From Gammaproteobacteria bacterium (lineage in GTDB: Bacteria; Pseudomonadota; Gammaproteobacteria; Eutrophobiales; Eutrophobiaceae): a stretch of 64,000 nt of DNA. Below, in pieces: positions 25,959 through 35,178 of the stretch. The stretch is taken from the NCBI GenBank assembly GCA_026710545.1, contig JAPOQU010000013.1:1-64000 (forward strand), in the 5' to 3' direction. The notes beneath the pieces are model-generated. The model saw only the letters and a program-made list of their open reading frames with translations. It made no database searches and had not been told where the DNA came from. The first letter of the stretch is position 1; each line of letters begins with the position of its first letter. The position numbers and the translations under genes were made by a program.

Positions 25959-27359
25959 ATGACCCCTGTAATCGCCATTGTCGGTTGTCCCAACGTCGGG
26001 AAATCCACTTTGTTCAATCGCCTGACGCGTTCCCGTGCGGCGCTGGTAGCGGATGAACCGGGCGTGACCAGGGACAGGAAATACGGCTATGCCAACCTGC
26101 ACAATTCCGGCATGCTCGTGTGTGATACCGGCGGGATAGCCGGCAGTACCGAAGATCATCACCAGATAGTGGAATCGGTCAGCGGGCAGACCATGCAGGC
26201 CATGGAGGAGGCAGATGCGGTCTTATGGCTGGTAGACGGCCGTTCGGGGTTGACGGCCGGCGATATTGAACTGGCCGCAATCATGAGGAAACTGGCGAAA
26301 CCGGTGTTACTGGTGGTAAACAAGATCGACGGGATAGGCCGGGAGACCGCAATGTCCGAGTTCCATTCCATGGGCGGGTTTGCCGCGCCCATACCGGTTT
26401 CGGCACAAGCCGGGGACGGCATCAGCGAATTGCTCGATGCAATCGCTGCATCATTACCGCAAGCCAGCGCGTCGCCGCCAGAAAACGCCGGTGCCGTCAA
26501 AATTTCCGTTATCGGCCGTCCCAACGTCGGCAAGTCGACCCTGATTAACAGGGTCATCGGGGAAAACAGGGTGCTGACCTCCGACCTGCCGGGAACCACC
26601 CGCGACAGCATAACGATCCCGTTCCGGCGCCGGCAGAACGATTACTTGCTGATAGATACGGCCGGCATTCGAAGACGCCCCAAGGTAACCGGCAAAATAG
26701 AAAAGTTCAGCGTCATAAAAAGCCTGAAGGCCATTGAAGAATGCAACGTTGTCATATTGGTGCTGGACGCCCGCGATGTCATTTCCGACCAGGACCAGAC
26801 CCTGCTCGGAATAATCAGCCAGTCGGGGAAATCCCTGATTATCGCGGTCAACAAGTGGGATGGCCTGAGCGCCTACCAGAAAGCGACCATTGAGCGGCAA
26901 CTCGACAGGAAGACCGGTTTTATCGACTACGCCGTTACCCGGTACATATCAGCATTGCACGGGACGGGCATAGGGAAACTGTTCGACAGCGTAGATAAAA
27001 TTATCCGCTCACGGCAGCAGGATCTCAACTCGTCAACCGTAACCGGTATGCTGCAGGAAGCGCTGGCGGCAAATCCTCCACCCCTGGTAAGGGGGCGGCG
27101 CATCAAGCTCAAGTATGCCCACCTGGGAGGAAACGACCCGGTCCGCATCATCATCCACGGAAACCAGACCAGGGATATCCCGGCAAATTACCAGCGTTAT
27201 TTAGCCAATCATTTCCGCAAAAGAATGAAGTTGACGGGAACGCCTGTCTTCATCGAGTTCAAGCACGGCGATAATCCATACAAATCGTTGCGCAACACCC
27301 TGACCAAACGTCAAATCCGCAAACGCAGGCGCTTGATCAAACACTCCCGGAAAAACTGA
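25959..27359 (+). CDS. der: Ribosome biogenesis GTPase Der (EngA)
   Basis: Der has two consecutive GTPase domains and a KH-like C-terminal domain and acts in 50S subunit maturation. The 466 residues fit. Domain 1 has GCPNVGKSTLFN (about 8-19), DEPGVTRD and VVNKIDG. Domain 2 has GRPNVGKSTLIN (about 187), DLPGTTRD, LIDTAGIRRR and AVNKWDG. The basic C-terminus ends KRQIRKRRRLIKHSRKN. It is the last gene of the yfgM-bamB-der block; the accessory island begins directly after its stop. Confidence 0.97.
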   Translation: MTPVIAIVGCPNVGKSTLFNRLTRSRAALVADEPGVTRDRKYGYANLHNSGMLVCDTGGIAGSTEDHHQIVESVSGQTMQAMEEADAVLWLVDGRSGLTAGDIELAAIMRKLAKPVLLVVNKIDGIGRETAMSEFHSMGGFAAPIPVSAQAGDGISELLDAIAASLPQASASPPENAGAVKISVIGRPNVGKSTLINRVIGENRVLTSDLPGTTRDSITIPFRRRQNDYLLIDTAGIRRRPKVTGKIEKFSVIKSLKAIEECNVVILVLDARDVISDQDQTLLGIISQSGKSLIIAVNKWDGLSAYQKATIERQLDRKTGFIDYAVTRYISALHGTGIGKLFDSVDKIIRSRQQDLNSSTVTGMLQEALAANPPPLVRGRRIKLKYAHLGGNDPVRIIIHGNQTRDIPANYQRYLANHFRKRMKLTGTPVFIEFKHGDNPYKSLRNTLTKRQIRKRRRLIKHSRKN

Positions 27360-27370
27360 GCTTGATTAAC

Positions 27371-27436
27371 CGGCATAGGTCAGTCCCTTGTGTTTCATCA
27401 GGTCCGGAATGAACTGACGCGCAGGCAAACAGCCCC
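27371..27436 (-). pseudogene. Remnant of an abiEi-type antitoxin gene
   Basis: Read on the minus strand, this segment encodes GCLPARQFIPDLMKHKGLTY followed by AG. The intact abiEi at 35175 encodes GCLPAHQFIPDLMEYKGLNY and then YAG (about residues 73-95). The DNA also matches 35699-35763 closely. Neither the start nor the rest of the gene is present. It lies 11 bases beyond the der stop, so it marks an older, lost AbiE locus or a partial duplication at the left edge of the island. Confidence 0.8.
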
Positions 27437-27445
27437 AAGGCGTTC

Positions 27446-27469
27446 GGGGACGGATTTAAATCCGTCCCC
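27446..27469. repeat. 24-bp perfect palindrome, GGGGACGGATTT family
   Basis: GGGGACGGATTT is followed directly by its reverse complement. It abuts the abiEi remnant. Same family as 144-167 and 9669-9742. The remainder of the gap 27470-27608 shows nothing recognisable. Confidence 0.8.
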
Positions 27470-27608
27470 TGGCGTACAAATGTCCCGGGACGAAGTCACT
27501 ATTATTATGGGCCTGCGCCGCCTGATAATCGTCCCGATTTTTTCATTGCCCGATTGAATTGAAAAAAGTGATATGCTTACAGGGCGCTGCATTCAAAGGA
27601 GTCTGACA

Positions 27609-27842
27609 ATGAGCAAAGAATTAATCGGCATAATTGGATTATTTATCAGCCTGGCCGTTGCAACCGCTTCCGTCATTGGCGTTGTACAGGCTGGCGCTTC
27701 GGAGTTGCGCGCGGATATGCGTATCATGCAATCACAAATAAGCGACTTGCAACAACGTATATCCAGGGTTGAGACCAAGCTAGATAGCGCATTCCCTGAT
27801 GCAACCGAAACAGCACAGGCAAGCAATATCAAGGTGCCGTGA
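27609..27842 (+). CDS. Small single-pass membrane protein with coiled coil
   Basis: The ATG at 27609 has AAAGGAG at a good distance and gives 77 residues; an ATG at 27573 lacks such a site. One transmembrane helix (about 4-26, LIGIIGLFISLAVATASVIG) precedes a heptad-like coiled coil (ADMRIMQSQISDLQQRISRV, about 35-60) and a polar tail. I do not recognise the family, though haemolysin XhlA-like and similar small proteins share this layout. It lies in the island 105 bases upstream of the TerB-domain gene. Whether it belongs to that system is unknown. Confidence 0.65.
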   Translation: MSKELIGIIGLFISLAVATASVIGVVQAGASELRADMRIMQSQISDLQQRISRVETKLDSAFPDATETAQASNIKVP

Positions 27843-27947
27843 ACTTGTTCACAAGCTGTACATAACCGCCTCGAGTGCGGCGTGGTGAATTGTACCAACT
27901 CATAGACCAGTTCTTGGTTGACTACCTGCGCGTGAACCAAGCAGTGT

Positions 27948-30818
27948 GTGGGTAAGGTATTGCCCATATCAATATTAGCGCCATTTCGAACTGTGTCAGA
28001 GAACCAATATCAACAAAACAGGACGCGTGCCGAGCAGGTAGCTACAGGCAAGTGGATATCTCCCGGACAAACCGTAAAAATTGCAAATTTTGGGATCAAA
28101 GGTGGTTATTTTTATTATGGGGGAGAACAATTAAAGGCTCGGGATAATTTATGGCACCGAAGCATCACCGATGATCCTGAAAGGGGTATAGGGTACGTAG
28201 AATGGCTGGCAAGCAGTCGGGATGACCCTGATTGTGACATAGGCTATGTTTTTCTGTATTTCTATGGGATTGAACGTAGGCTTCTTGTGGACAGAAAACA
28301 ATTGTCTCCTTTTGATCGGCAGGCTTTGATCGATGAAATATGGCGATTAAAAAGAATCTATGGTGGCGACAGTACTTTCAACCGAACTGCTACTAATCTT
28401 TTAGCCCATGTTTGGGTCATAATTCGTGAAAAGTTTCGAACAATACCAGCAAAGCCTGATGAATCATTGCTGACTGGGACACGAGAATTTACCTCTGCAT
28501 TCAAGTATTTGTTGGGCAAGGCAGTGGCTGGTGGCACTCCTGTTTCAAGTGAACTTGCCCTAGCATGGGTTAGAAGTCATCCGAAGATTATCGATTTTCT
28601 TGATCCTGCTATGCTTTATAATAAAGGGTTCAGATCATCGTTTGAACTTCGCTATCAGGGAAAATACGGACAAGGCATTACTATTTGGCCCGATAGCACA
28701 AAATTGCAATTGGTGTATCATCCTGCAAGCCCTACTCTCGGTTGCCATATTATCAAGTTAGATATTCTTGACCCCAATCCTGGTCGCTTAACACGCCCAT
28801 TTATAAAGCTGGTACAACTCGCAGAATTATGTGTGGGTCACAGGTTAAATTCTGTCCCCAAAGTTACAAAGAAGAACATTAGAAAGTCTGCCAAGTGGAT
28901 TTATCCTGGTCAAATTGTGAAGATTGGGAATATTAAAATCAAAGGTGGATATTTTTATTTTGGGAAGAGCATTGATAATACCGAAGCTTCACTGATAGAT
29001 ACTGATTTACAGGTCGACGAATCATCTTCTGAATATAGACTGAGGTTAAACAAATTTTGGCCTCGATATCGTGATATGTCTCCTCGAAATCGTGGCGCTT
29101 ATTTGCGCTGGCTCGCAAGCAACCGTGATGATCCAGACTGTTACATGGGCTATGTATTTCTGTATTTCTACGGCATCGAATACAGGCTTCTTGTTGATGG
29201 AAAGCATATATCTTCTGTGGAGCGAGGTGTATTAATCGAAGAAATATGGCGGTTAAAGCGAATATATGGTGACAAGAGTTCTTTCAATAATGTAACAAAC
29301 TTTTTCGATTTCCTTCGAATCATTGAAGCACAGTCCGATAAATCATTGCTAGCCGGCACACGACAATTCACCAAGGAATTCAAGTATTTATTGGGCAAAG
29401 CAGTGGCCGAAGGTGCTCCCGTTTCAAGTGAGCTTGCTCTGGCTTGGGTTAGAAGCCATCCTGATTTTAGTCTCAGGTCTCCTACCAGACGTTACACAAA
29501 AAAGTTCGACTTGTTGTTTAAACTGCGGTATGAGGAAAAATATGGGCCTGGGATCATCCTTCAACCAAACAAAACTAAATTACGTTTGGACTATTATCCT
29601 GCAAGCACTACTCTTCGACGTTATCGGAGTATTACGTTAGATCTTCCTGATCCCAGCCGTTTAAAGGCCCCAGTTAAAACACTGATGCACATCGTAACGT
29701 TGTGCACTGATGAGTTGGATGCTTATTATGAGCAGGCCAAGTTTAGAAACCTGAAATCCTGGCTTCGCTCCAAGACGACAAATTCTTTTGGTATCGTTCA
29801 AACAGAAGATCTTTCATCAAAAGTTTGGGGAAACAGTCCTATAAAGATAAACAAAAAAGAAGCAGAAACGTTAGCAAACCTTGTTGAAAAAGCCGGTTTT
29901 GGATTAGCGCCTGATATACGGTTCCACCACGCTAAACCAGAAATCAGCGGACGTGTTGTTATATTCGAAAATGGACATGGCCCGGATTTCACTCCTGGTG
30001 ATGAGTTTAACCATCTTAGAACGATTCTGCGGCTGGGAGCCATGATTGCAACCGCAGACGGTCGAGTTGATAAAACGGAAATATCTGTAGTTGACAGGTT
30101 AATTTCAGATAACTCTGATCTTTCAGAAACCGAAAAGAAATCCTTACATGCTTATTTACATTGGCGTCTCAAAACGAGACCTGATATGAGTGGCCTTAAG
30201 AACCAATTACAGAACTTAAATTATCGTCAAAAGTCAGCAATTGGTCACATTCTTGTAGGTGTCGCTCTTGCAGACGGAAAAATCGAACCAATGGAAATTA
30301 AACAACTCCGCAAATTATATACTTTGCTGGGACTTGATGATGCGCTGGTTCCCAGTGATATTCATAATCTGAAATCAAGGAAAATCAAATCTTCACCCTA
30401 TGGCAGTCAGACACAAACGAAGGTAAACAATCTATCAAGCCCTGCAACTTCGCTTAATCCCGTACTGCTTGATGTATGTAAAGAAGAAACCGAAGGCGTT
30501 AAGGCTGTTCTTGACTCAATCTTTGTGGAAGAGAATATCAAGGATGAAAACGAGAATATGAGGGGCGATGTTGTCGCAACTCCACAAATAACAGGGCTTG
30601 ATGATGCTCACACACGCTTCTACGAGAAGTTAATTTGCAAGGATAAATGGTCATCAGAAGAAGTTGAAGATATATGTAAAGAATTAAATCTAATGGTTTA
30701 TGGCGCGATTGAAGTCATCAATGAGTGGGCATTTAATAATGTTAATGCTCCTCTGATAGAAGACGAGGGCGTTATCAATATTGACCTTGCGGTTGCACAA
30801 GAAATACGAGCGCTTTAA
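27948..30818 (+). CDS. sngA: TerB-domain protein of a Shango-type defence operon, with duplicated TerB_N module
   Basis: The 956-residue protein has two tandem copies of a TerB N-terminal-type module. Copy 1 spans about 34-300 (GKWISPGQTVKI, GYVFLYFYGIERRLLVD, LALAWVRSHP). Copy 2 spans about 313-595 with the same motifs, GYVFLYFYGIEYRLLVD and LALAWVRSHP. A TerB-like helical domain follows (about 685-810, MIATADGRVDKTE and GVALADGKIEPMEIKQL), then a TerB-C-like tail. Only 18 bases separate it from an ATPase gene, which overlaps a helicase gene. TerB-type protein, ATPase and helicase together match Shango, a described anti-phage system. The GTG at 27948 is the first in-frame start; a GTG at 27993 is an alternative. 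Confidence 0.8.
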   Translation: MGKVLPISILAPFRTVSENQYQQNRTRAEQVATGKWISPGQTVKIANFGIKGGYFYYGGEQLKARDNLWHRSITDDPERGIGYVEWLASSRDDPDCDIGYVFLYFYGIERRLLVDRKQLSPFDRQALIDEIWRLKRIYGGDSTFNRTATNLLAHVWVIIREKFRTIPAKPDESLLTGTREFTSAFKYLLGKAVAGGTPVSSELALAWVRSHPKIIDFLDPAMLYNKGFRSSFELRYQGKYGQGITIWPDSTKLQLVYHPASPTLGCHIIKLDILDPNPGRLTRPFIKLVQLAELCVGHRLNSVPKVTKKNIRKSAKWIYPGQIVKIGNIKIKGGYFYFGKSIDNTEASLIDTDLQVDESSSEYRLRLNKFWPRYRDMSPRNRGAYLRWLASNRDDPDCYMGYVFLYFYGIEYRLLVDGKHISSVERGVLIEEIWRLKRIYGDKSSFNNVTNFFDFLRIIEAQSDKSLLAGTRQFTKEFKYLLGKAVAEGAPVSSELALAWVRSHPDFSLRSPTRRYTKKFDLLFKLRYEEKYGPGIILQPNKTKLRLDYYPASTTLRRYRSITLDLPDPSRLKAPVKTLMHIVTLCTDELDAYYEQAKFRNLKSWLRSKTTNSFGIVQTEDLSSKVWGNSPIKINKKEAETLANLVEKAGFGLAPDIRFHHAKPEISGRVVIFENGHGPDFTPGDEFNHLRTILRLGAMIATADGRVDKTEISVVDRLISDNSDLSETEKKSLHAYLHWRLKTRPDMSGLKNQLQNLNYRQKSAIGHILVGVALADGKIEPMEIKQLRKLYTLLGLDDALVPSDIHNLKSRKIKSSPYGSQTQTKVNNLSSPATSLNPVLLDVCKEETEGVKAVLDSIFVEENIKDENENMRGDVVATPQITGLDDAHTRFYEKLICKDKWSSEEVEDICKELNLMVYGAIEVINEWAFNNVNAPLIEDEGVINIDLAVAQEIRAL
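28841..28857. repeat. Half-palindrome remnant at the internal duplication joint of the TerB gene
   Basis: CAGGTTAAATTCTGTCCCC resembles the right half of the GGGGACAGATTT palindrome family. It lies exactly between the two TerB_N copies and encodes the atypical linker HRLNSVPKVTKK. It may mark where the duplication arose. The resemblance is partial, so this is suggestive only. Confidence 0.4.
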
Positions 30819-30836
30819 CTACGAGGAGAGTTATCT

Positions 30837-32144
30837 GTGGCGAAGGACAAAATTCGACCAAAAGAACGTGATTCAATCATCCGGTCACTGAAATCAGGCG
30901 TTACACCCAAAGTGGGTATTCGGCACATCCAGGTAGGACGCGTGAATGAAATAAAATCACTATACAAAGATATTGAAAGAGTGGTTTCCGGAGGCGCTGT
31001 TTTCAGGCTTATCATCGGTGAATACGGTTCCGGCAAAACATTCTTTCTCAGTGTGGTGAAGTCTATCGCGTTGGAAATGAAAATGGTAACGGTGAGTGCC
31101 GACCTCTCCCCTGATAGACGCCTACATGCTTCGGGCGGTCAGGCAAGACATTTATATTCTGAACTTATGCGGAATCTTGCCACCCGAAATAAACCGGAGG
31201 GTAACGCTATCAACAGCGTTGTGGAGCGCTTTATCACACTGGCAAGGCAAGAGGCTGACAACCATGACAAAACAGTAGTATCAGTTATCAATGAGCGTTT
31301 AAGTCAATTGACCGAGCTTGTTGGCGGTTATGATTTTGCCAAGGTTATAGAAGCATACTGGGATGGCTTTGAATCCGGTAATGACATTCTGAAAGCACAT
31401 GCCATTCGCTGGCTGCGTGCGGAATATACCACAAAGACAGATGCAAGGAGGGATCTGAATGTTAGAACAATTATCTCCGATAATTCATTTTACGATTCGC
31501 TGAAATTACTCAGTCTGTTTGTTCGGCAGGCGGGTTATGCAGGGCTTCTGGTGAACCTGGATGAGATGGTCAATCTTTACAAGCTTAATAATACGCGAGC
31601 CAGAGTATCAAATTATGAGCAAATAATGCGTATATTAAATGATTGTTTACAGGGGACAGCTGAATATATTGGTTTCCTGATGGGGGGCACACCTGAATTT
31701 CTTCTGGACACTCGTAAAGGTCTCTATAGCTATGAAGCCTTGCAGTCAAGATTAGCTGAAAACCCCTTTGCACAAAAAGCGGGCGTGATTGATTACTCCT
31801 CGCCGGCCTTACATCTGGCAAATCTGACCCCCGAGGAACTATATTTACTGCTTGGTAACTTAAGGCATGTGTTCGCTTCTGGTGAGCAAAACAACTATCT
31901 GGTACCGGATAAAGCGCTAAAGTCATTTTTAAATCATTGCAGCCAAAAAATTGGCGATGCCTACTTCAGAACGCCTCGAAATACAATTAAAGCTTTTGTC
32001 GATATGCTTGCCGTACTTGAGCAAAACCCTGGTATCAATTGGCATGATCTTGTTGAGAAGATAGACATTGAAGAGGACAAAGTGAGCGATATGCCGGAGG
32101 TGGAGACAATGAGAGAGGATGAACTGGCAAGTTTCACAATTTAG
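30837..32144 (+). CDS. sngB: BrxD-like (DUF2791) P-loop ATPase of the Shango-type operon
   Basis: The 435-residue ATPase starts at a GTG (30837) preceded by GAGGAGAG. Walker A is GEYGSGKTFFL (about 61-71), and the Walker B-like strand is GLLVNLDEMVNLYKL near 240. AEYIGFLMGGTPEFLLD and ENPFAQKAGVIDYSSP are typical of the BrxC/BrxD-related family seen in type 2 BREX. No other BREX gene is here. Its end overlaps the helicase gene by 26 bases. In Shango the ATPase is the second of three genes, as seen here. The mechanism is not settled; it is likely to couple ATP hydrolysis to the TerB protein and the helicase. Confidence 0.85.
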   Translation: MAKDKIRPKERDSIIRSLKSGVTPKVGIRHIQVGRVNEIKSLYKDIERVVSGGAVFRLIIGEYGSGKTFFLSVVKSIALEMKMVTVSADLSPDRRLHASGGQARHLYSELMRNLATRNKPEGNAINSVVERFITLARQEADNHDKTVVSVINERLSQLTELVGGYDFAKVIEAYWDGFESGNDILKAHAIRWLRAEYTTKTDARRDLNVRTIISDNSFYDSLKLLSLFVRQAGYAGLLVNLDEMVNLYKLNNTRARVSNYEQIMRILNDCLQGTAEYIGFLMGGTPEFLLDTRKGLYSYEALQSRLAENPFAQKAGVIDYSSPALHLANLTPEELYLLLGNLRHVFASGEQNNYLVPDKALKSFLNHCSQKIGDAYFRTPRNTIKAFVDMLAVLEQNPGINWHDLVEKIDIEEDKVSDMPEVETMREDELASFTI

Positions 32145-34359
32145 TGAAAGCAACGACTTTGCTCGGCTCGACCCCAGAATTCAAAAATGGGTCTATAAAC
32201 AAGGATGGCAAGACCTGAGGGATATCCAGAAAAAATCCATAACTCCAATTCTCGCTGGCAATACTGACGTTGTCATCAGCGCCTCTACTGCGGCGGGAAA
32301 AACCGAGGCCGCTTTTTTACCTGCCTGCAGTTTAGCGGCGGACAAAAAGGAAGGATTCGGTATCCTGTACATCAGCCCGTTAAAGGCGCTGATTAATGAT
32401 CAGTACCGTAGGCTGGTAAGCCTTTGTGATGACCTTGATATGGCCGTTACGGCCTGGCATGGAGACAGTTCTCAAGCCAGAAAAAAATATGCAAAACAGA
32501 ATCCTGAGGGAATATTATTAATTACGCCGGAGTCTCTTGAGTCTCTGTTGATGCGGGAACCCGGTTGGGTCAGGTCGGCCTTTGAAACAATACAAGGCAT
32601 CATCATTGATGAATACCATGCGTTTGTCGGATTTGAACGCGGTTGTCATTTACAGTCGCTGATGCACCGATTAGAACACCTCATAGATAGACATACACAA
32701 CCGATACCAAGAATCGCACTCAGTGCAACACTGGGTGACATGGATAGCGTTCAAAGCTATTTGAGGCCATCAAAACTCATTCCTTGCCAGTTGATACAGG
32801 ATAAGCAAGCCCGGAACACATTAAAAATACAAGTGCGCGGTTATTTAAATAAGCCTCCTCCAAAAACCCATAATCCTGATGGAATCACCAGCCAACCTTC
32901 AAGCGCTGATGAAAAAATAGCGGATGATTTATTCGGGACTCTTCGCGGCGAATCCCACCTCATTTTTGCAAATAGCAGGAGGAGAACTGAACACTTTGCA
33001 GTGTCACTGAGCGACCTCTGCGAACGGCATCATGTGCCTAATGAATTTTTTCCTCATCACGGGTCATTGTCTAAAGAATTGCGTTTTGAACTGGAAGGTC
33101 GTCTTCATAAAGAAAACTTGCCTACCACAGCAGTTTGTACCATGACCCTTGAACTTGGAATCGATATTGGAAAGGTCAAGTCAATTGCGCAAGTGACTGC
33201 TCCTCACTCCGTTGCCAGTTTAAGACAACGGCTTGGCAGGTCGGGCAGAAGAGGAGAGCCGGCAATTCTAAGAATATATATATCAGAAGACGAGTTGAAT
33301 GTTAATTCCAGTTTGGGGGACAAGCTCAGATTAGAACTGTTGCAAAGTATAGCCATGCTCCGTCTATTAGTGAGTGAAAAATGGTATGAGCCGCCTGATA
33401 TACACTTGTATCATTTTTCGACATTGCTTCATCAAATCCTGGCCATCATTGCACAATGGGGTGGGGTAAGGCCCGATCAGGTCTGGGGGCTTTTATGTAA
33501 AAGTGGCCCTTTCAGGCGGACTACAGTTGATCACTTCAAGACGTTGCTTTCATACATGGGACAAACAGATTTCATTGTTCAGCTTAATAGTGGAGAACTG
33601 GTCTTGGGCAAAACAGGTGAACGCCTTGTAAACCACTATAGTTTTTATTCCGTTTTTAAAACCCCTGACGAATATCGAATTGTTGTTGAGGGAAAAACAT
33701 TGGGTACACTCCCCATAGATTCCATGATATTACCCGACCAGCATATTGTTTTTGGTGGTCGCCGCTGGAAGGTCAAAGATGTCGACAGCGAGAAGAAGAC
33801 AATCTCTGTTACGCCCGCAAAAGGAGGGGAACCGCCCAGGTTTGGAGGGGGCGGTATGGGAATTCATGACCGGATCAGGCAGGAAATGTACGAAATATAC
33901 CGGTCTGGCGACCATAGAATCAGTGTTGGAGATGTTAAATTGGAGTTTATGGATGAGATAGGTCAGAACCTATTCCGTGAGGGTCTTGAATACTTCAGAG
34001 ATATTAATCTTGAATTTGACCGCATCGTCCAACTTGGAAGTGATGTTTTCATTGTTCCATGGATGGGAGATAAGCTAGCAAATACGTTGGTTGCGATGCT
34101 GAAGTCCTCTGGATATGAGGCTAGTGCTTTCGCAGGGATAATTGAAATCAATAACGCAAACAAATCTGAAATTGGCGAATGTCTAAAATCTATAATCTCC
34201 TCACCAATACCTGAAAATACTGAACTAGCCAAAGCGGTAAAAAACAAACACACGGAAAAATTTGATCATCTACTACCGGAACAACTATTGAATACAGCTT
34301 ATGGCGCAAAGGCTTTTGATACGGAAAAGACTGTCTTATGGCTGTCACGGATTTTGTGA
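32119..34359 (+). CDS. sngC: Lhr/BrxHI-like superfamily 2 DEAD-type helicase of the Shango-type operon
   Basis: The 746-residue helicase starts inside the 3' end of the ATPase gene. Motif I is SASTAAGKTEAAF (about 52-64), motif II is IIIDEYHAFV (DEYH, about 157), and motif III is ALSATLGD. The second RecA domain has HHGSLSKELR, LELGIDIGKV and motif VI QRLGRSGRRGEPA, as in Lhr-type helicases. A C-terminal region of about 350 residues follows without motifs I could name. Lhr-like helicases partner BrxD in type 2 BREX and form the third component in Shango. The operon ends here, 27 bases before the convergent abiEii. Confidence 0.88.
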   Translation: MNWQVSQFSESNDFARLDPRIQKWVYKQGWQDLRDIQKKSITPILAGNTDVVISASTAAGKTEAAFLPACSLAADKKEGFGILYISPLKALINDQYRRLVSLCDDLDMAVTAWHGDSSQARKKYAKQNPEGILLITPESLESLLMREPGWVRSAFETIQGIIIDEYHAFVGFERGCHLQSLMHRLEHLIDRHTQPIPRIALSATLGDMDSVQSYLRPSKLIPCQLIQDKQARNTLKIQVRGYLNKPPPKTHNPDGITSQPSSADEKIADDLFGTLRGESHLIFANSRRRTEHFAVSLSDLCERHHVPNEFFPHHGSLSKELRFELEGRLHKENLPTTAVCTMTLELGIDIGKVKSIAQVTAPHSVASLRQRLGRSGRRGEPAILRIYISEDELNVNSSLGDKLRLELLQSIAMLRLLVSEKWYEPPDIHLYHFSTLLHQILAIIAQWGGVRPDQVWGLLCKSGPFRRTTVDHFKTLLSYMGQTDFIVQLNSGELVLGKTGERLVNHYSFYSVFKTPDEYRIVVEGKTLGTLPIDSMILPDQHIVFGGRRWKVKDVDSEKKTISVTPAKGGEPPRFGGGGMGIHDRIRQEMYEIYRSGDHRISVGDVKLEFMDEIGQNLFREGLEYFRDINLEFDRIVQLGSDVFIVPWMGDKLANTLVAMLKSSGYEASAFAGIIEINNANKSEIGECLKSIISSPIPENTELAKAVKNKHTEKFDHLLPEQLLNTAYGAKAFDTEKTVLWLSRIL

Positions 34360-34386
34360 AAGTTTGTTTCTAAGAGATGAAGTTAC

Positions 34387-35178
34387 TCATTCTGACAGCA
34401 GAGAGATCAACGCGTTCCGGACCTTTTCCGCCATCATGTCCGGTTCCCACGTGTAGCCCGGGGCAAGAAGGGGTCCGATATCGCTTGTAAAATTTTCATC
34501 TCGCAGCTTGTCGGTAATGTTGTCCTCGAACTGCTTTCTCGAGACTGTATGGCCTCCGTGGTCCATGTACTCGTAGAAGATATTGACTATCTTTTCGGGG
34601 CTAACCTTCCCACTATCCAGTGCAATAGCGAGATCAAAGAGATCACGTCCCTTCTTTCGCTGATACAGAGCGCGGAGCTTCGTGCCCAGCAGTTCGTTAA
34701 GCTCGTAGCTCTGGATTGAACACGATCCTTCGTACCACCGAGAGCGTAGTTCGAAAGGTATCTCTCTGAAGCCTTCCACAGCGAAGTGTTCGCGTGTATT
34801 GATTTCGACTTTTAGCCGAAGGGGTAATTGCGGAGAGCCTTCGGACTCAAATCGGTAGTTGAAGGTGATGCGGGACTGGGTTTGTTTGTAATTCGGTTTA
34901 CCCAACCACGGATTCAGAACCTCATTCAGTGCGGCCATGACCGGTCCCGCCGGTTCAGCGTTCACCTGAACGAGATCAATATCTTCAGAATACCTTGCCG
35001 GTGGCAGGTGGAGTTTAAACAGAGCCGTACCGCCTCGGAAAGCAAGCGCGTTGTGTAATACTTCATTCGAGAATATCTCTACGAGCGCGCGGCTGATGAC
35101 GAGGTCCTGCTCGACCTGTGCGTCATCTACCCACGGCGCTTGGTCCCGCCACTCTGTGATGTAGTCTTGAGGGATCAT
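34387..35178 (-). CDS. abiEii: AbiEii nucleotidyltransferase toxin
   Basis: The 263-residue protein belongs to the AbiEii/DUF1814 family of nucleotidyltransferase-like toxins. The signature is FRGGTALFKLH followed by PPARYSEDIDLVQV, with the paired acidic residues DxD of the catalytic site. ELLGTKLRALYQRKKGRDLFD is the family's second conserved block. Its ATG overlaps the stop of abiEi as ATGA. AbiE systems cause abortive infection and act as type IV toxin-antitoxin pairs. Related toxins modify tRNA ends; that activity is assumed by family. The gene is convergent with the Shango-type operon, forming one defence island. Confidence 0.93.
   Translation of the reverse strand: MIPQDYITEWRDQAPWVDDAQVEQDLVISRALVEIFSNEVLHNALAFRGGTALFKLHLPPARYSEDIDLVQVNAEPAGPVMAALNEVLNPWLGKPNYKQTQSRITFNYRFESEGSPQLPLRLKVEINTREHFAVEGFREIPFELRSRWYEGSCSIQSYELNELLGTKLRALYQRKKGRDLFDLAIALDSGKVSPEKIVNIFYEYMDHGGHTVSRKQFEDNITDKLRDENFTSDIGPLLAPGYTWEPDMMAEKVRNALISLLSE

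Noticed and set aside
27948-34359. Tellurite resistance locus or BREX system
   Set aside because: TerB-type domains are present but no terZACDE genes; ATPase and helicase resemble BrxD and BrxHI but PglX, PglZ, BrxA, BrxB and BrxC are absent. The three-gene set fits Shango better.
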